NCBI GenBank assembly: GCA_029265355.1
Contig: JAJUJL010000013.1
Location: 83,827-147,826, forward strand
Length of the DNA stretch: 64,000 bases
Direction: 5' to 3'
DNA from: Chloroflexota bacterium
GTDB lineage: Bacteria; Chloroflexota; Anaerolineae; Anaerolineales; UBA4823
How positions within the stretch are numbered: the first letter of the stretch is position 1; every line of letters begins with the position of its first letter. This document shows, one piece after another, positions 51,494 to 59,207 of this stretch. The notes below the pieces were generated by a model. It was given only the letters and a program-made list of their open reading frames with translations, was not told the origin of the DNA and did no database searches. A program made the translations under genes and the position numbers.

Positions 51494-53224
51494 AAACAAC
51501 GGCAGCCCTTCCAACCCCTCCCCGCCATCCAATGCCTTGCCCTCCTCCCACGCCTCCAGCGCCGCGTGCCCCAACCGTTCCCGGCTCATTTGCAAATACT
51601 CCCATTTCAAATCCACCCCCACATACCGCCTGCCCAACTGCTGGCATACCAACCCCGTTGTCCCCGCCCCGTTGAACGGATCAAGCACCAGCGCCGGCAC
51701 CGGCTCGCCAGCGTCACAGTTACAAGATGGTCGCCAACCAAGAGTAACCGACTTATTCTGATACTCCCCACCCTCCCGCCGCGCCGCTTGGCGCAACAAC
51801 GCCAACCTGTTCGCCGTCGTTCCTTCCTGGTATGCGCTATCGGTTTCACCGTCATGATCCGAAAAGCCCTTCATTACCATCCTCACCCACGGCGCCCCGC
51901 ACGCTGGGCAGCATCCCCGCTCACTCGTCCCCGCCTTCACGCACGGCTCCACCAGCCCCGGCGGATACGTCGCAAAATGCGCCCCACGATAAGAAAACGT
52001 TGCAATATCCCACACCGACTTTTGCTCATCCTGACCATTGATAAAGGCCGACATCAAACTATCCAGATCAACACCCTGCCCTTCACAATAACGCATGAAC
52101 TCGCCAAGATCATTATTGACTTTCCACACCGTCCGTCGATTTCGTTTACTTACCTGCAAAGACAATGCCGCCTCCATCGACCTGTTAGATTTGATCCCAG
52201 AACCTTCCTCGGATAATTTCCTGGTACTGTCCCTAAACACCGCTTTCATCGGCCCGTTTGTCTTATTACCCCCATTCGCCTTGAAACTGCCAACCTGATT
52301 CGCCAAATCCTGGCTGATCCTGGCGTGAGTATTTTGACTGACCTCCTCCGCCACCGCCTCATCATCGCAGTAATAATCGCCGCTCTTACTCAGCATAAAC
52401 ACATACTCATGCGCCTTCGTTGGTCTCCAACTCGCCTTCCTCAAAACATACCCATCATTCGCCGCACACTTCTCGCACCCCGGACAATTAACCCATACCG
52501 CCAAAAATTCAGGATTCATCCCCTGGTGCACGCTCGCATCCTCAAGCATCTTCTTATGCCCACCTCGAATGTCGTGCTCAGTTGCATGCTTGCTATTCTC
52601 CACCTTGATCCTATGCCGTTCCCATCGCCAGCCCCTCACACTCTCCGGCATCGGATTCGGCTTATACCAGACCACATCACTCCTCAACCACCACCCATCC
52701 GCCTGCAAAGCGAACGCCACCCGCCAGGGAATGCCCACGAGGTCTTTTTCTTTCAGAGCACCCGATAACCGATTGCTCCTCTCATCCAAACTTGGAGCAT
52801 CTGCCCCGATTGTCGAACGCCTGTTTACCGCCCAGGCGCTCGCATAACTATCCCCCAAATTCAACCAGCACACCCCATCTGGCCTCAGCACCCGCCGCAC
52901 CTCCCGAAACACCGCCACCATATTCGCCACATACTCCTCCGGCGTCGCCTCCAGCCCAAGCTGATTATCCACCCGCAAAGCCCCACACTTCCCGCACACA
53001 TCCCGGAAAGGCTCCTGGTCATGATTATTCCCCGCCTGGCTTCCTGTCAGCGTGCTGCTCCCGCCCCCAGCGCGCCGCTTCTGCGAATGATTACAACCAG
53101 CCTCTCCGCCAACCCACATCGCCGTCCCATAATCCCGCAGCGCCCAATACGGCGGACTCGTCACCACCATATGCACACTCTCATCCGCCAGTGGCAGCCT
53201 CAACGCATTCCCCTGAATCAGCAT
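51488..53224 (-). CDS. DNA (N4-cytosine or N6-adenine) methyltransferase
   Basis: The 578-aa protein has catalytic motif IV early (MVVTSPPYWALRDYG) and the S-adenosylmethionine motif FNGAGTTGLVCQQLG near the C-terminus, with GVDLKWEYLQMSRERL. That order is typical of beta-class methylases. Between them are several Cys clusters (CGKCGAL, CPGCEKCA, CCPACGAPW) that look like zinc ribbons. No restriction enzyme is adjacent, so it is probably an orphan phage methylase. Its stop codon TAA is inside a family B repeat. Confidence 0.88.
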   Translation of the reverse strand: MLIQGNALRLPLADESVHMVVTSPPYWALRDYGTAMWVGGEAGCNHSQKRRAGGGSSTLTGSQAGNNHDQEPFRDVCGKCGALRVDNQLGLEATPEEYVANMVAVFREVRRVLRPDGVCWLNLGDSYASAWAVNRRSTIGADAPSLDERSNRLSGALKEKDLVGIPWRVAFALQADGWWLRSDVVWYKPNPMPESVRGWRWERHRIKVENSKHATEHDIRGGHKKMLEDASVHQGMNPEFLAVWVNCPGCEKCAANDGYVLRKASWRPTKAHEYVFMLSKSGDYYCDDEAVAEEVSQNTHARISQDLANQVGSFKANGGNKTNGPMKAVFRDSTRKLSEEGSGIKSNRSMEAALSLQVSKRNRRTVWKVNNDLGEFMRYCEGQGVDLDSLMSAFINGQDEQKSVWDIATFSYRGAHFATYPPGLVEPCVKAGTSERGCCPACGAPWVRMVMKGFSDHDGETDSAYQEGTTANRLALLRQAARREGGEYQNKSVTLGWRPSCNCDAGEPVPALVLDPFNGAGTTGLVCQQLGRRYVGVDLKWEYLQMSRERLGHAALEAWEEGKALDGGEGLEGLPLFT

Positions 53225-53646
53225 ACCTCCTCCTTCACCGGCGCCAGCCGGAAACTCCGATCCACCAACACCACCCGGAACTCCTCCCCCGTCTGCAGCC
53301 GTCTGAACACCGTCCCCCGCTCCAAATACCCCATCCGCAGCAGCGCCCGAATCTCAGTCATCCCCAACACCGACTCCCGCCCCCAACCCTCGCACGGATC
53401 CACCACCACCCGGAACCCATACTCCTCCCGCGGCCCCAACCGCCCACTTACACCCCCCACCTGGCGCTCCTCATACTCCTGCTGATATACCCGCGCCTTC
53501 TCCCGCTCCCGCTTCGCCTGGCAGCGCCCACACCGCCTCTGCCTGCTCGCCATCCTCCGCCTCGTCTCAAACTCCTCCCCGCACTCCACACACCACTGGC
53601 GCACCAACTCATTACTCTTATCTCGCTTCTCCGCCGTCCAACTCAT
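53218..53646 (-). CDS. Zinc-finger protein, unknown (142 aa)
   Basis: ATG 53646 is chosen over the longer frame because GGAGGG precedes it and it makes an ATGA overlap with the upstream gene. The N-terminus carries CVECGEEFETRRRMAS and CGRCQAK, a likely zinc ribbon, followed by a basic helix. The C-terminal half has beta strands (GFRVVVDPCEG, FRVVLVDRSF). It may bind nucleic acid. It overlaps the methylase start. Confidence 0.6.
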   Translation of the reverse strand: MSWTAEKRDKSNELVRQWCVECGEEFETRRRMASRQRRCGRCQAKREREKARVYQQEYEERQVGGVSGRLGPREEYGFRVVVDPCEGWGRESVLGMTEIRALLRMGYLERGTVFRRLQTGEEFRVVLVDRSFRLAPVKEEVC

Positions 53647-53858
53647 CGCCCACCCTCCCTCAACCACTCATAAATCGCCGCCGTCAACCACAAAAACACC
53701 GCCCCCGCCGCCACCATCACCAACACCCAATTTCCCCACCGCTCGATCACCGGCCCCAAAATAACCACCGCCACCTCAGCCACCGCCCACACCACCATCA
53801 TCAACACCCCCAGCCCCACCATCCCCAAACACCCCAACCCAACCGCCTTCCACAACAT
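53643..53858 (-). CDS. Two-helix membrane protein, unknown (71 aa)
   Basis: ATG 53858 follows GGAGG. Two hydrophobic stretches are visible (GLGVLMMVVWAVAEVAVVIL and WVLVMVAAGAVFLWLTAAIY). It overlaps the zinc-finger gene. A role in superinfection immunity is possible but not shown. Confidence 0.5.
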   Translation of the reverse strand: MLWKAVGLGCLGMVGLGVLMMVVWAVAEVAVVILGPVIERWGNWVLVMVAAGAVFLWLTAAIYEWLREGGR

Positions 53859-53881
53859 ACCCACCTCCTGTTCAGGCAATC

Positions 53882-54136
53882 TCACTTATCGGAACTGGAA
53901 ACGAATATAGTCTTTATCCCATCGAGCGCCACGGGTGGCTGTGTATTTCCGGATAATACCGCCAGCCAAACCCGACCATAAAAAAGGATTGACAAACGTT
54001 CTCTTAAAGTTGGTTTCCAGAGAGAGACACACATTTGCCCATCACTCCAGACCGGTAACGAGCCACATTCTTCGTCCGTCATCCCCTTCGGTTTTACAAG
54101 CTCTTTATTAGCTTCTGGGAACTTAATCGGTTTCAT
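53882..54136 (-). CDS. Conserved hypothetical phage protein (84 aa)
   Basis: The start is MKPIKFPEANKELVKPKGMT at 54136 behind AAGGAG. The sequence CGSLPVWSDGQMCVSLWKPT followed by LRERLSILFYGRVWLAVLSG is a pattern I have seen in many phage and mobile-element small proteins of unknown function. Confidence 0.7.
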   Translation of the reverse strand: MKPIKFPEANKELVKPKGMTDEECGSLPVWSDGQMCVSLWKPTLRERLSILFYGRVWLAVLSGNTQPPVALDGIKTIFVSSSDK

Positions 54137-54353
54137 CAAGAAACTCCTTAATCCAATCATTCTCCGGCCAAACAATCGCCGCCTTCTCCATCACCTGGCT
54201 CATAAACTCCAGGATATGCTCGGGAGAATTGAACCGAATACCGATGCTCGATTCTCCAATCCAGAACACCGCTACAACATGATCCTTCTTGGCTTTAATC
54301 TGCACCGGAAGATTTACTGTCTCAGGAATTCGTACTCTTTTTCTATGTCTCAT
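54123..54353 (-). CDS. Small phage protein, unknown (76 aa)
   Basis: The protein (RIPETVNLPVQIKAKKDHVV, then FNSPEHILEFMSQVMEKAAI) is alpha/beta. The start at 54353 has GGAAGG upstream; ATG 54362 is possible. It overlaps genes on both sides, a tight early-operon layout. Confidence 0.5.
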   Translation of the reverse strand: MRHRKRVRIPETVNLPVQIKAKKDHVVAVFWIGESSIGIRFNSPEHILEFMSQVMEKAAIVWPENDWIKEFLDETD

Positions 54354-54579
54354 CACTATCATCCTTCCTTATCTCCATTTCGATCGCAAGGGAAACTAAC
54401 TCATCCCTGGTGCCAACATGTTTTTGGCAGAAATGAAGCGGATAATCAAAATCATCACGAATCACTAACCACCCGCTATTCCAGGTCTGTAGGTTGCCAC
54501 AGCCATCGCAAAACGACAGCGAAGCAGACTGGATACCTTGCTCGCCGGTTAATCGATCACCCACTGAGATGTGTTTCAT
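54343..54579 (-). CDS. Small zinc-binding-like protein, unknown (78 aa)
   Basis: SFCDGCGNLQTWNSGWLVIR followed by DYPLHFCQKHVG gives a C-x2-C...C-x2-H set able to bind zinc. The rest is acidic and helical. It overlaps the upstream gene by about 23 bp. Confidence 0.52.
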   Translation of the reverse strand: MKHISVGDRLTGEQGIQSASLSFCDGCGNLQTWNSGWLVIRDDFDYPLHFCQKHVGTRDELVSLAIEMEIRKDDSDET

Positions 54580-54937
54580 TTTTCTTTATCAGCCTTTCCG
54601 CTTTCCTCAGCTTCTTGAGTAAGCCGCTCGCCTCCATCTCCCTGCGCATCGATTCTCTACCCGCCTTTTTAGCCTTCGCAATCTCATCATCCATCCATGC
54701 CTGGATAACAGCAGCGTAACCAACCTTGCTGATTTCCTCCCACATCGCAGCTTCCCGCTTCCATTTCAGGGTTTCTCGCTCAGCTTCTGTCAGGCGGTCG
54801 TTTGCCAGTAGCGTTTCTTGAACCCGCCGCTGATACAAAAACTCATACTCCGCCGCGATACTGGCGCAATCCTCGCAAAGAGCGCCTTTACAGCGTCCGC
54901 ATAAAAATTCTGGCTCGTCCGGTGGTACTCTCGCCAT
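54557..54937 (-). CDS. Coiled-coil protein with N-terminal Cys cluster, unknown (126 aa)
   Basis: FLCGRCKGALCEDCASIAAE near the N-terminus could bind zinc. The remainder is a charged coiled coil (DRLTEAERETLKWKREAAMW) ending in a Lys-rich segment. AAGGAG precedes the ATG. Confidence 0.55.
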   Translation of the reverse strand: MARVPPDEPEFLCGRCKGALCEDCASIAAEYEFLYQRRVQETLLANDRLTEAERETLKWKREAAMWEEISKVGYAAVIQAWMDDEIAKAKKAGRESMRREMEASGLLKKLRKAERLIKKNETHLSG

Positions 54938-54942
54938 CTCCG

Positions 54943-55191
54943 CTAACTCCTTTCTTGCTCAAGCTCCGCCTTGACCCTGGCAAACTCTGCGGAATCCGCA
55001 ACCAACAAACCGAAGATCATCGGCTTATCTGTCATCAGATTGCCCGCTGTCTCAGGATCGACCTGCATCTGGATCGTTCCGCCGTTCTTACCATTCCAGA
55101 TGTTTGTGACATTGTCTCGCGGAAACATCTTGATCTTCATGTTCCGCTCAGACATCACTTTTAGTACATCGAAGCTGGTAACTTTTCCCAT
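54943..55191 (-). CDS. Small phage protein, unknown (82 aa)
   Basis: The protein MGKVTSFDVLKVMSERNMKI has a beta-rich middle (GGTIQMQVDPETAGNLMTDK) and a helical end. AAAGGAG precedes the ATG. It is one of four small genes between the LexA-like regulator and the methylase. Confidence 0.5.
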   Translation of the reverse strand: MGKVTSFDVLKVMSERNMKIKMFPRDNVTNIWNGKNGGTIQMQVDPETAGNLMTDKPMIFGLLVADSAEFARVKAELEQERS

Positions 55192-55292
55192 ATGCCGCTA
55201 ACTCCTTTTATCGAAAACGGATTCCACCATGCCAACCTCGCCACAAATTGAACATCGTCTGCCATCGCATCGAAAACCCTGGAACGATCCAT
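55161..55292 (-). CDS. Possible 43-aa protein
   Basis: ATG 55292 has AAGGAG at 9 nt (MDRSRVFDAMADDVQFVARL, then WNPFSIKGVSG). It overlaps the next gene by 31 bp. A family D repeat lies immediately upstream. Weakly supported. Confidence 0.3.
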   Translation of the reverse strand: MDRSRVFDAMADDVQFVARLAWWNPFSIKGVSGIWEKLPASMY

Positions 55293-55309
55293 CGCTTCTA
55301 TCTCCTTAT

Positions 55310-55330
55310 AGAAAATCTGCGGATAAATTC
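55310..55330. repeat. Family D dispersed repeat, short
   Basis: AAAATCTGCGGATAAATTC, next to the possible 43-aa gene. Confidence 0.5.
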
Positions 55331-55349
55331 TCTCCAATACATGCAAACA

Positions 55350-55577
55350 TCATCTCTCCAGTTTCCACCTCCCACCCACCACCAGCACCCCCCGGCTAAA
55401 CCCAAAGCCCATACTTCGGATCACACCCCCACGCTCCAGCAGCCTCAAATGATACGCCACCGTCGTCGTGCCCATCTTCAACCCCGCCGCCACCTCGCGC
55501 ACTGTCGGAGAATTCCCATCATGCGACCGCTTGAAATCCACGATGAACCGGAACACCCGCTCAGAAGTATCATTCAT
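55350..55577 (-). CDS. LexA-like DNA-binding domain protein
   Basis: The 75-aa protein matches the LexA winged-helix domain: RVFRFIVDFKRSHDGNSPTV, then REVAAGLKMGTTTVAYHLRL, then LERGGVIRSMG. The peptidase half of LexA is absent. A stand-alone domain could repress phage promoters. It overlaps the ParB-like gene. Confidence 0.75.
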   Translation of the reverse strand: MNDTSERVFRFIVDFKRSHDGNSPTVREVAAGLKMGTTTVAYHLRLLERGGVIRSMGFGFSRGVLVVGGRWKLER

Positions 55578-56391
55578 CCTTCACCTCCTTCGCCAATTCA
55601 CCCAACATCACCACCAGCGGACACTCCTTGCAAATCGATGGCGACGCATCCTGATACAACACGCATGCCTTGCACGTCTTCAATGCTGCCACTTCGATCC
55701 AGGCTGGCAGCGTCTTTTCCGCCTGTTGCACAGCATCCCATTGTTTCCCCACCTCATATTTGCCCGGCTTTCGCCCCGGTCTCCGCTGCATCAGCTTACC
55801 CTCGGATATTCTCGTACATACCATCTTGATCGTTTTTGCCGTCGCTCCTCGATATGCCAGGCTGGTCGCAATCCGAACACGTATCTCTGCCGGAATACTC
55901 TCCAATGACTGCAAAACTTCCTGAGCTATTGGCAGCATACCCTTCGCAAACAATTCTTGCACCTCTGGCTCTAAATTCAATATACGCAGCTTCAGATAAA
56001 CCCCCGATGTATGCTGTCCAACCTGCTTGGCTACCTCGGCAATCGAATACCCCAGCTCGATCAACCGCCTGAACGCCTGCGCCTGCTCAATCGGACTCAT
56101 ATCCTGCCGCAGCATATTCGCAATCACCGCCAGCGCCAGGCGCTCCCGTTCATCATTCCCGTTCGGCAGCCGCACCTCAGCCGGGATCGTCTCCAACCCC
56201 GCCATCATCGCCGCTCGCCACCGGCGTTCCCCGTCCAACAGCCAATAAAACCCATCCGGCATCGGACCTTCCACCGCCACCGGCAAAATCACACCCCGCT
56301 CCTTGATCGAAGCCGCCAACGAAGACAGATCCCCCAGCTCGCCCCGCGGCTGCTCCGGATTCGGCTTAATTTGATCTACCCTGATTTTCAC
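55570..56391 (-). CDS. ParB/Spo0J-like protein
   Basis: The 273-aa protein has the ParB N-terminal nuclease/CTPase-type fold (IKPNPEQPRGE, LLDGERRWRAAMMAG, NMLRQDMSPIEQAQAFRRLI). An HTH follows (YSIAEVAKQVGQHTSGVYLK). A Cys-rich tail (CKACVLYQDASPSICKECPL) could bind a metal. It is 6 kb from parA, whose direct partner is more likely the RHH protein, so this may be a regulator rather than a segregation protein. Confidence 0.82.
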   Translation of the reverse strand: MKIRVDQIKPNPEQPRGELGDLSSLAASIKERGVILPVAVEGPMPDGFYWLLDGERRWRAAMMAGLETIPAEVRLPNGNDERERLALAVIANMLRQDMSPIEQAQAFRRLIELGYSIAEVAKQVGQHTSGVYLKLRILNLEPEVQELFAKGMLPIAQEVLQSLESIPAEIRVRIATSLAYRGATAKTIKMVCTRISEGKLMQRRPGRKPGKYEVGKQWDAVQQAEKTLPAWIEVAALKTCKACVLYQDASPSICKECPLVVMLGELAKEVKDE

Positions 56392-56437
56392 CTCATGCCT
56401 CCATTCTCAACCTGTCATCTAATCGCAGCAAAAAATC

Positions 56438-56797
56438 TCACCGTTTATCGCCATCGCCCTGCAGCTTCCCGCGCTCCTGCCGGTCCGCCAGCTTCTCCAA
56501 ATTGCGCGCCGCCACCCACCCCAGCGAAACACCCAGCTCCGCCGCCACAGCCGCCGTATACCACAGCACATCCCCCAGCTCAGCCAAAATCCGTTCCGTC
56601 CGCTCCGGCGTCAACTTCCCGCCATCATCCCGCATCAACTTTTTCAACTGACCGGCCACCTCCCCCGCCTCATTCGCCAACCCCACCACCGGATACACCA
56701 AATTCTCCCCCACCTTCGGATACACCGCCGTCTTCATCGCCTTTTCCTGATAGGCCTCCATCCCGGCCCAAACCGTTTGTATAGGGATCGATTTCAT
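56438..56797 (-). CDS. MazG-like nucleotide pyrophosphohydrolase
   Basis: The 119-aa protein carries the all-alpha NTP pyrophosphohydrolase motif as NEAGEVAGQLKK...LAELGDVLWYTAAVA, i.e. the ExxE and ExxD metal-binding pairs. Phage MazG enzymes hydrolyse (d)NTPs or alarmones to adjust host metabolism. The target here is unknown. Confidence 0.85.
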   Translation of the reverse strand: MKSIPIQTVWAGMEAYQEKAMKTAVYPKVGENLVYPVVGLANEAGEVAGQLKKLMRDDGGKLTPERTERILAELGDVLWYTAAVAAELGVSLGWVAARNLEKLADRQERGKLQGDGDKR

Positions 56798-56845
56798 TTC
56801 AAACTCCTTTCATTCCAGTTCAGCTAATGACGCTTATCCGCTTAC

Positions 56846-56881
56846 TCCCCTTCCCTTTAGGGAAGGGGCTGGGGGATAGGT
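56846..56881. repeat. Family B dispersed repeat (primase stop)
   Basis: The TAA in the loop of the palindrome (CCCTAAAGGG on the - strand) ends the primase. Confidence 0.75.
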
Positions 56882-58128
56882 CCACTACTACTACCCAACA
56901 TCCACCCCACCTGCCCCGGTACTGCCCGTCTCGTAGTAGTAGTACTGCCCACCTCACCCCTGCAAAACGCTAACTGCATCTCCCATTCCCGCCGCTTCTC
57001 CCGGAATGCCGGGCTCACCAACCCCACCAGCAGCCGCTCCAGCTCCTGCGCCGCCAACCTCGCCACCCACCCCCGCAGGTCTCCCCCCTTCCGCCAGTAA
57101 TCCGTCAAGTCATGGTCCGGCGGCTTGATCGTCGTCACCCGCGCCTGCCCCTGCCAAAACTCCCGCGCCTTCTCCCCCGCCTCATCATCGTCCGACACCT
57201 GCACGATCGCCGCATACCCCATCAGCAGCAGCTTATCCAGCGCATCCGGCTTCGTATTGCTCGACCCCAGCGAGCCCACATCCACCAGGTCACGCCCAAA
57301 CCGCCAGGTGATCATCGCATCGAACTCACCCTCCACCAACAGCAGCACCGGCAGCCCCAGGAACAAATCCGCCCCGAACAACGTCGCCACCCCCTCCCGC
57401 GGCCCCCCAAACTTTGCCGGGATCTGCCCCCCCTGGAAACCCACATACTGCGCCAACCCATCTCCCTCCGAACACGGCCTGCGCACCTTCACATACCATA
57501 TCGACCGGCGCCGCACCCCGGGGATCACAACCCCCCTGGGCAGCCAAATCTTATTCCCGCCCTCCAACCCCCACTTTCCAGGCGCATCGAACCAATCCCG
57601 ACCATTCCACCCCAACCGGAACGCATCCCACTCCGCCTCAAACAACCCCCGCTCCGCCATCAAATACTGCCTCGCCTCACGTGCCCCATCCCCGGCCAGC
57701 TCCTTCTGAGCATACGAAACAAACTCCTCCGCCCGCTGCCGCCACAACTCATTCGGCCCGCTCGGCACCGGCTCCGGCGGCGGCGCCTTCTTTTCCTTCC
57801 CCCCTCTCCCGGAATCGGGAGAGGGGCCGGGGGTGAGGGCAACCCCCGCCCGCTCCGCGCAAAACGCCACCGCAGTCTTGAAATCCACCTGCTTCCACCG
57901 CTGCACGAACAAATACAAATCCCCATCATTCTCCCCATCCGCACACTTCGTAAAGCAATGCCACCTGCGTCCATTGTCGTACAAATGAAACGCAGTCGGA
58001 TTATCACTCCCGGCATGCAGCGGGCACCGGCTGGACGGAGAAGCGCCGCTCCCCTTGAACACCGCTCCCGCCTCCTCCGCCAGATCCCGCAGGCTCACCC
58101 GCTCCCGAATCGCCTCAAGATCGTACAT
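56857..58128 (-). CDS. CHC2 zinc-finger/Toprim primase interrupted by in-frame repeats
   Basis: ATG 58128 has GGAGG upstream. The 423-aa protein has a CHC2-type finger (SSRCPLHAGSDNPTAF, WHCFTKCADGENDGD) and a Toprim domain (PVLLLVEGEFDAMITW, VQVSDDDEAGEKA). The linker between them contains ALTPGPSPDSGRGG, encoded by a family A repeat. The C-terminus PIPQPLP and the TAA stop come from a family B repeat. It would prime phage DNA replication. Confidence 0.85.
   Translation of the reverse strand: MYDLEAIRERVSLRDLAEEAGAVFKGSGASPSSRCPLHAGSDNPTAFHLYDNGRRWHCFTKCADGENDGDLYLFVQRWKQVDFKTAVAFCAERAGVALTPGPSPDSGRGGKEKKAPPPEPVPSGPNELWRQRAEEFVSYAQKELAGDGAREARQYLMAERGLFEAEWDAFRLGWNGRDWFDAPGKWGLEGGNKIWLPRGVVIPGVRRRSIWYVKVRRPCSEGDGLAQYVGFQGGQIPAKFGGPREGVATLFGADLFLGLPVLLLVEGEFDAMITWRFGRDLVDVGSLGSSNTKPDALDKLLLMGYAAIVQVSDDDEAGEKAREFWQGQARVTTIKPPDHDLTDYWRKGGDLRGWVARLAAQELERLLVGLVSPAFREKRREWEMQLAFCRGEVGSTTTTRRAVPGQVGWMLGSSSGPIPQPLP
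57799..57839. repeat. Family A dispersed repeat (inside primase gene)
   Basis: It is in frame between the zinc finger and Toprim domains. The loop is GGAATC. Confidence 0.8.
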
Positions 58129-58136
58129 ACCGCCTC

Positions 58137-59027
58137 CTACTCCCCCTCTCCCTGCAAGGGAGAGGGCTGGGGTGAGGGTGGAAACTCCCTCACCCTCAAA
58201 TCCTCCGCCCAAAACTCCATATCCCCTCCCTTCCCCCGCACGCCCAACTTCTCCGCCCACCACGAACCTATCTGCTTCATGAAAAACGCCGTCCCCGCCT
58301 CCTGGCACTGCATCTGCAGCGACCGTGCCCACTCGAACTTCATCGGCCTGGCGCCAGTCCCGCTCTCACCGCCAACAATCACCCAATTCAACTTATTTGT
58401 CCATAATGAACGATCGATCTGGTCAAACATCTCCCCGGTCAGCGCATTCAACGAATAATTATCATTACCTGAACACAGAACCGGTATCCACCTTAGATCC
58501 ACCGGCCCCAACAGCGGCTCGCAGCTCACAAACCGCACCGCCGCAGGCGTATCCAGCAGCACCGGCACCCGCTCATTCGCCGCCTTCTGATCCTCCACAC
58601 TCACCCCCAACCAAACATTCGGCAAATAAAAATCATGCTTAAATCTATACCGGTGGTTCATCGACCAATACATTCGCAGCGCCCGCTTCGTCAGAATGAT
58701 GAACGTATGCTGCTCCGCCTTCGCCATCACCTCGAACACCTGGTCAATAAACTCCTCAATGATCGTCTCATGAAACAAATCACTCATCGAATTCACAAAC
58801 ACCCGCCTCGGCTTCTTCCAGCGCAGCGGCTCCTGCAACCGCTCCGGATGCACCCGCACATCCGTAAACCGCCTCGCACTCCCATCCGGATTCGGCTCAT
58901 ACTGCGTCGCCCAGAACCTCCCCGCAATCGTCTCCGCGTAACAGTGCTTGCACCCCTGGCTCACCTTCGTGCAACCCGTCACCGGATTCCACACCTCATC
59001 CGTCCACTCGATCCTCGATTTCGCCAT
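58137..59027 (-). CDS. Phage Gp37/Gp68 family protein (DUF5131)
   Basis: The protein MAKSRIEWTDEVWNPVTGCT shows the family's Cys motif (CTKVSQGCKHCYAE), then RVFVNSMSDLFHE, then the C-terminal VIVGGESGTGARPMKFEWAR. The function of this widespread phage and genomic-island family is not known. The Cys spacing hints at a metal or iron-sulfur site. The end PPSPQPSPLQGEGE is encoded by a family A repeat. Confidence 0.88.
   Translation of the reverse strand: MAKSRIEWTDEVWNPVTGCTKVSQGCKHCYAETIAGRFWATQYEPNPDGSARRFTDVRVHPERLQEPLRWKKPRRVFVNSMSDLFHETIIEEFIDQVFEVMAKAEQHTFIILTKRALRMYWSMNHRYRFKHDFYLPNVWLGVSVEDQKAANERVPVLLDTPAAVRFVSCEPLLGPVDLRWIPVLCSGNDNYSLNALTGEMFDQIDRSLWTNKLNWVIVGGESGTGARPMKFEWARSLQMQCQEAGTAFFMKQIGSWWAEKLGVRGKGGDMEFWAEDLRVREFPPSPQPSPLQGEGE
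58141..58180. repeat. Family A dispersed repeat (end of Gp37-like gene)
   Basis: It encodes the C-terminal 12 or so residues of the DUF5131 protein. Confidence 0.8.
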
Positions 59028-59067
59028 TCTCAACCTCCATCCGTGTGCATCTGTGGTCGCTGTTTCA

Positions 59068-59114
59068 ACTGTCTCAAGAATTCACTATCTCAGAGCCACC
59101 CACACTATCTCAAG
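59068..59114. repeat. Three direct copies of ACTRTCTCARR
   Basis: Copies at 59068-59078, 59084-59094 and 59104-59114 lie in the 169-bp gap between the ATPase and the Gp37-like gene. They look like operator or iteron sites. The last copy doubles as a possible -35 (TTGAGA on the - strand). Confidence 0.5.
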
Positions 59115-59186
59115 GTACCCCTGGCTTAAAACAGTTAACTCTTGAAACTGCTGATACAGCTTGAACATTCCATTTGCCTTTCACTG

Positions 59187-59207
59187 CTTCTGAGCCTTAC
59201 TCAGAAG
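59187..59207 (-). terminator. Hairpin at the end of the RepA-like gene
   Basis: CTTCTGAG and CTCAGAAG form a perfect 8-bp stem around a 5-nt loop that overlaps the stop codon. No T-run follows, so termination is uncertain. Confidence 0.4.

Noticed and set aside
57112..58458. 448-codon + strand frame
   Set aside because: Antisense to the primase; low-complexity product.
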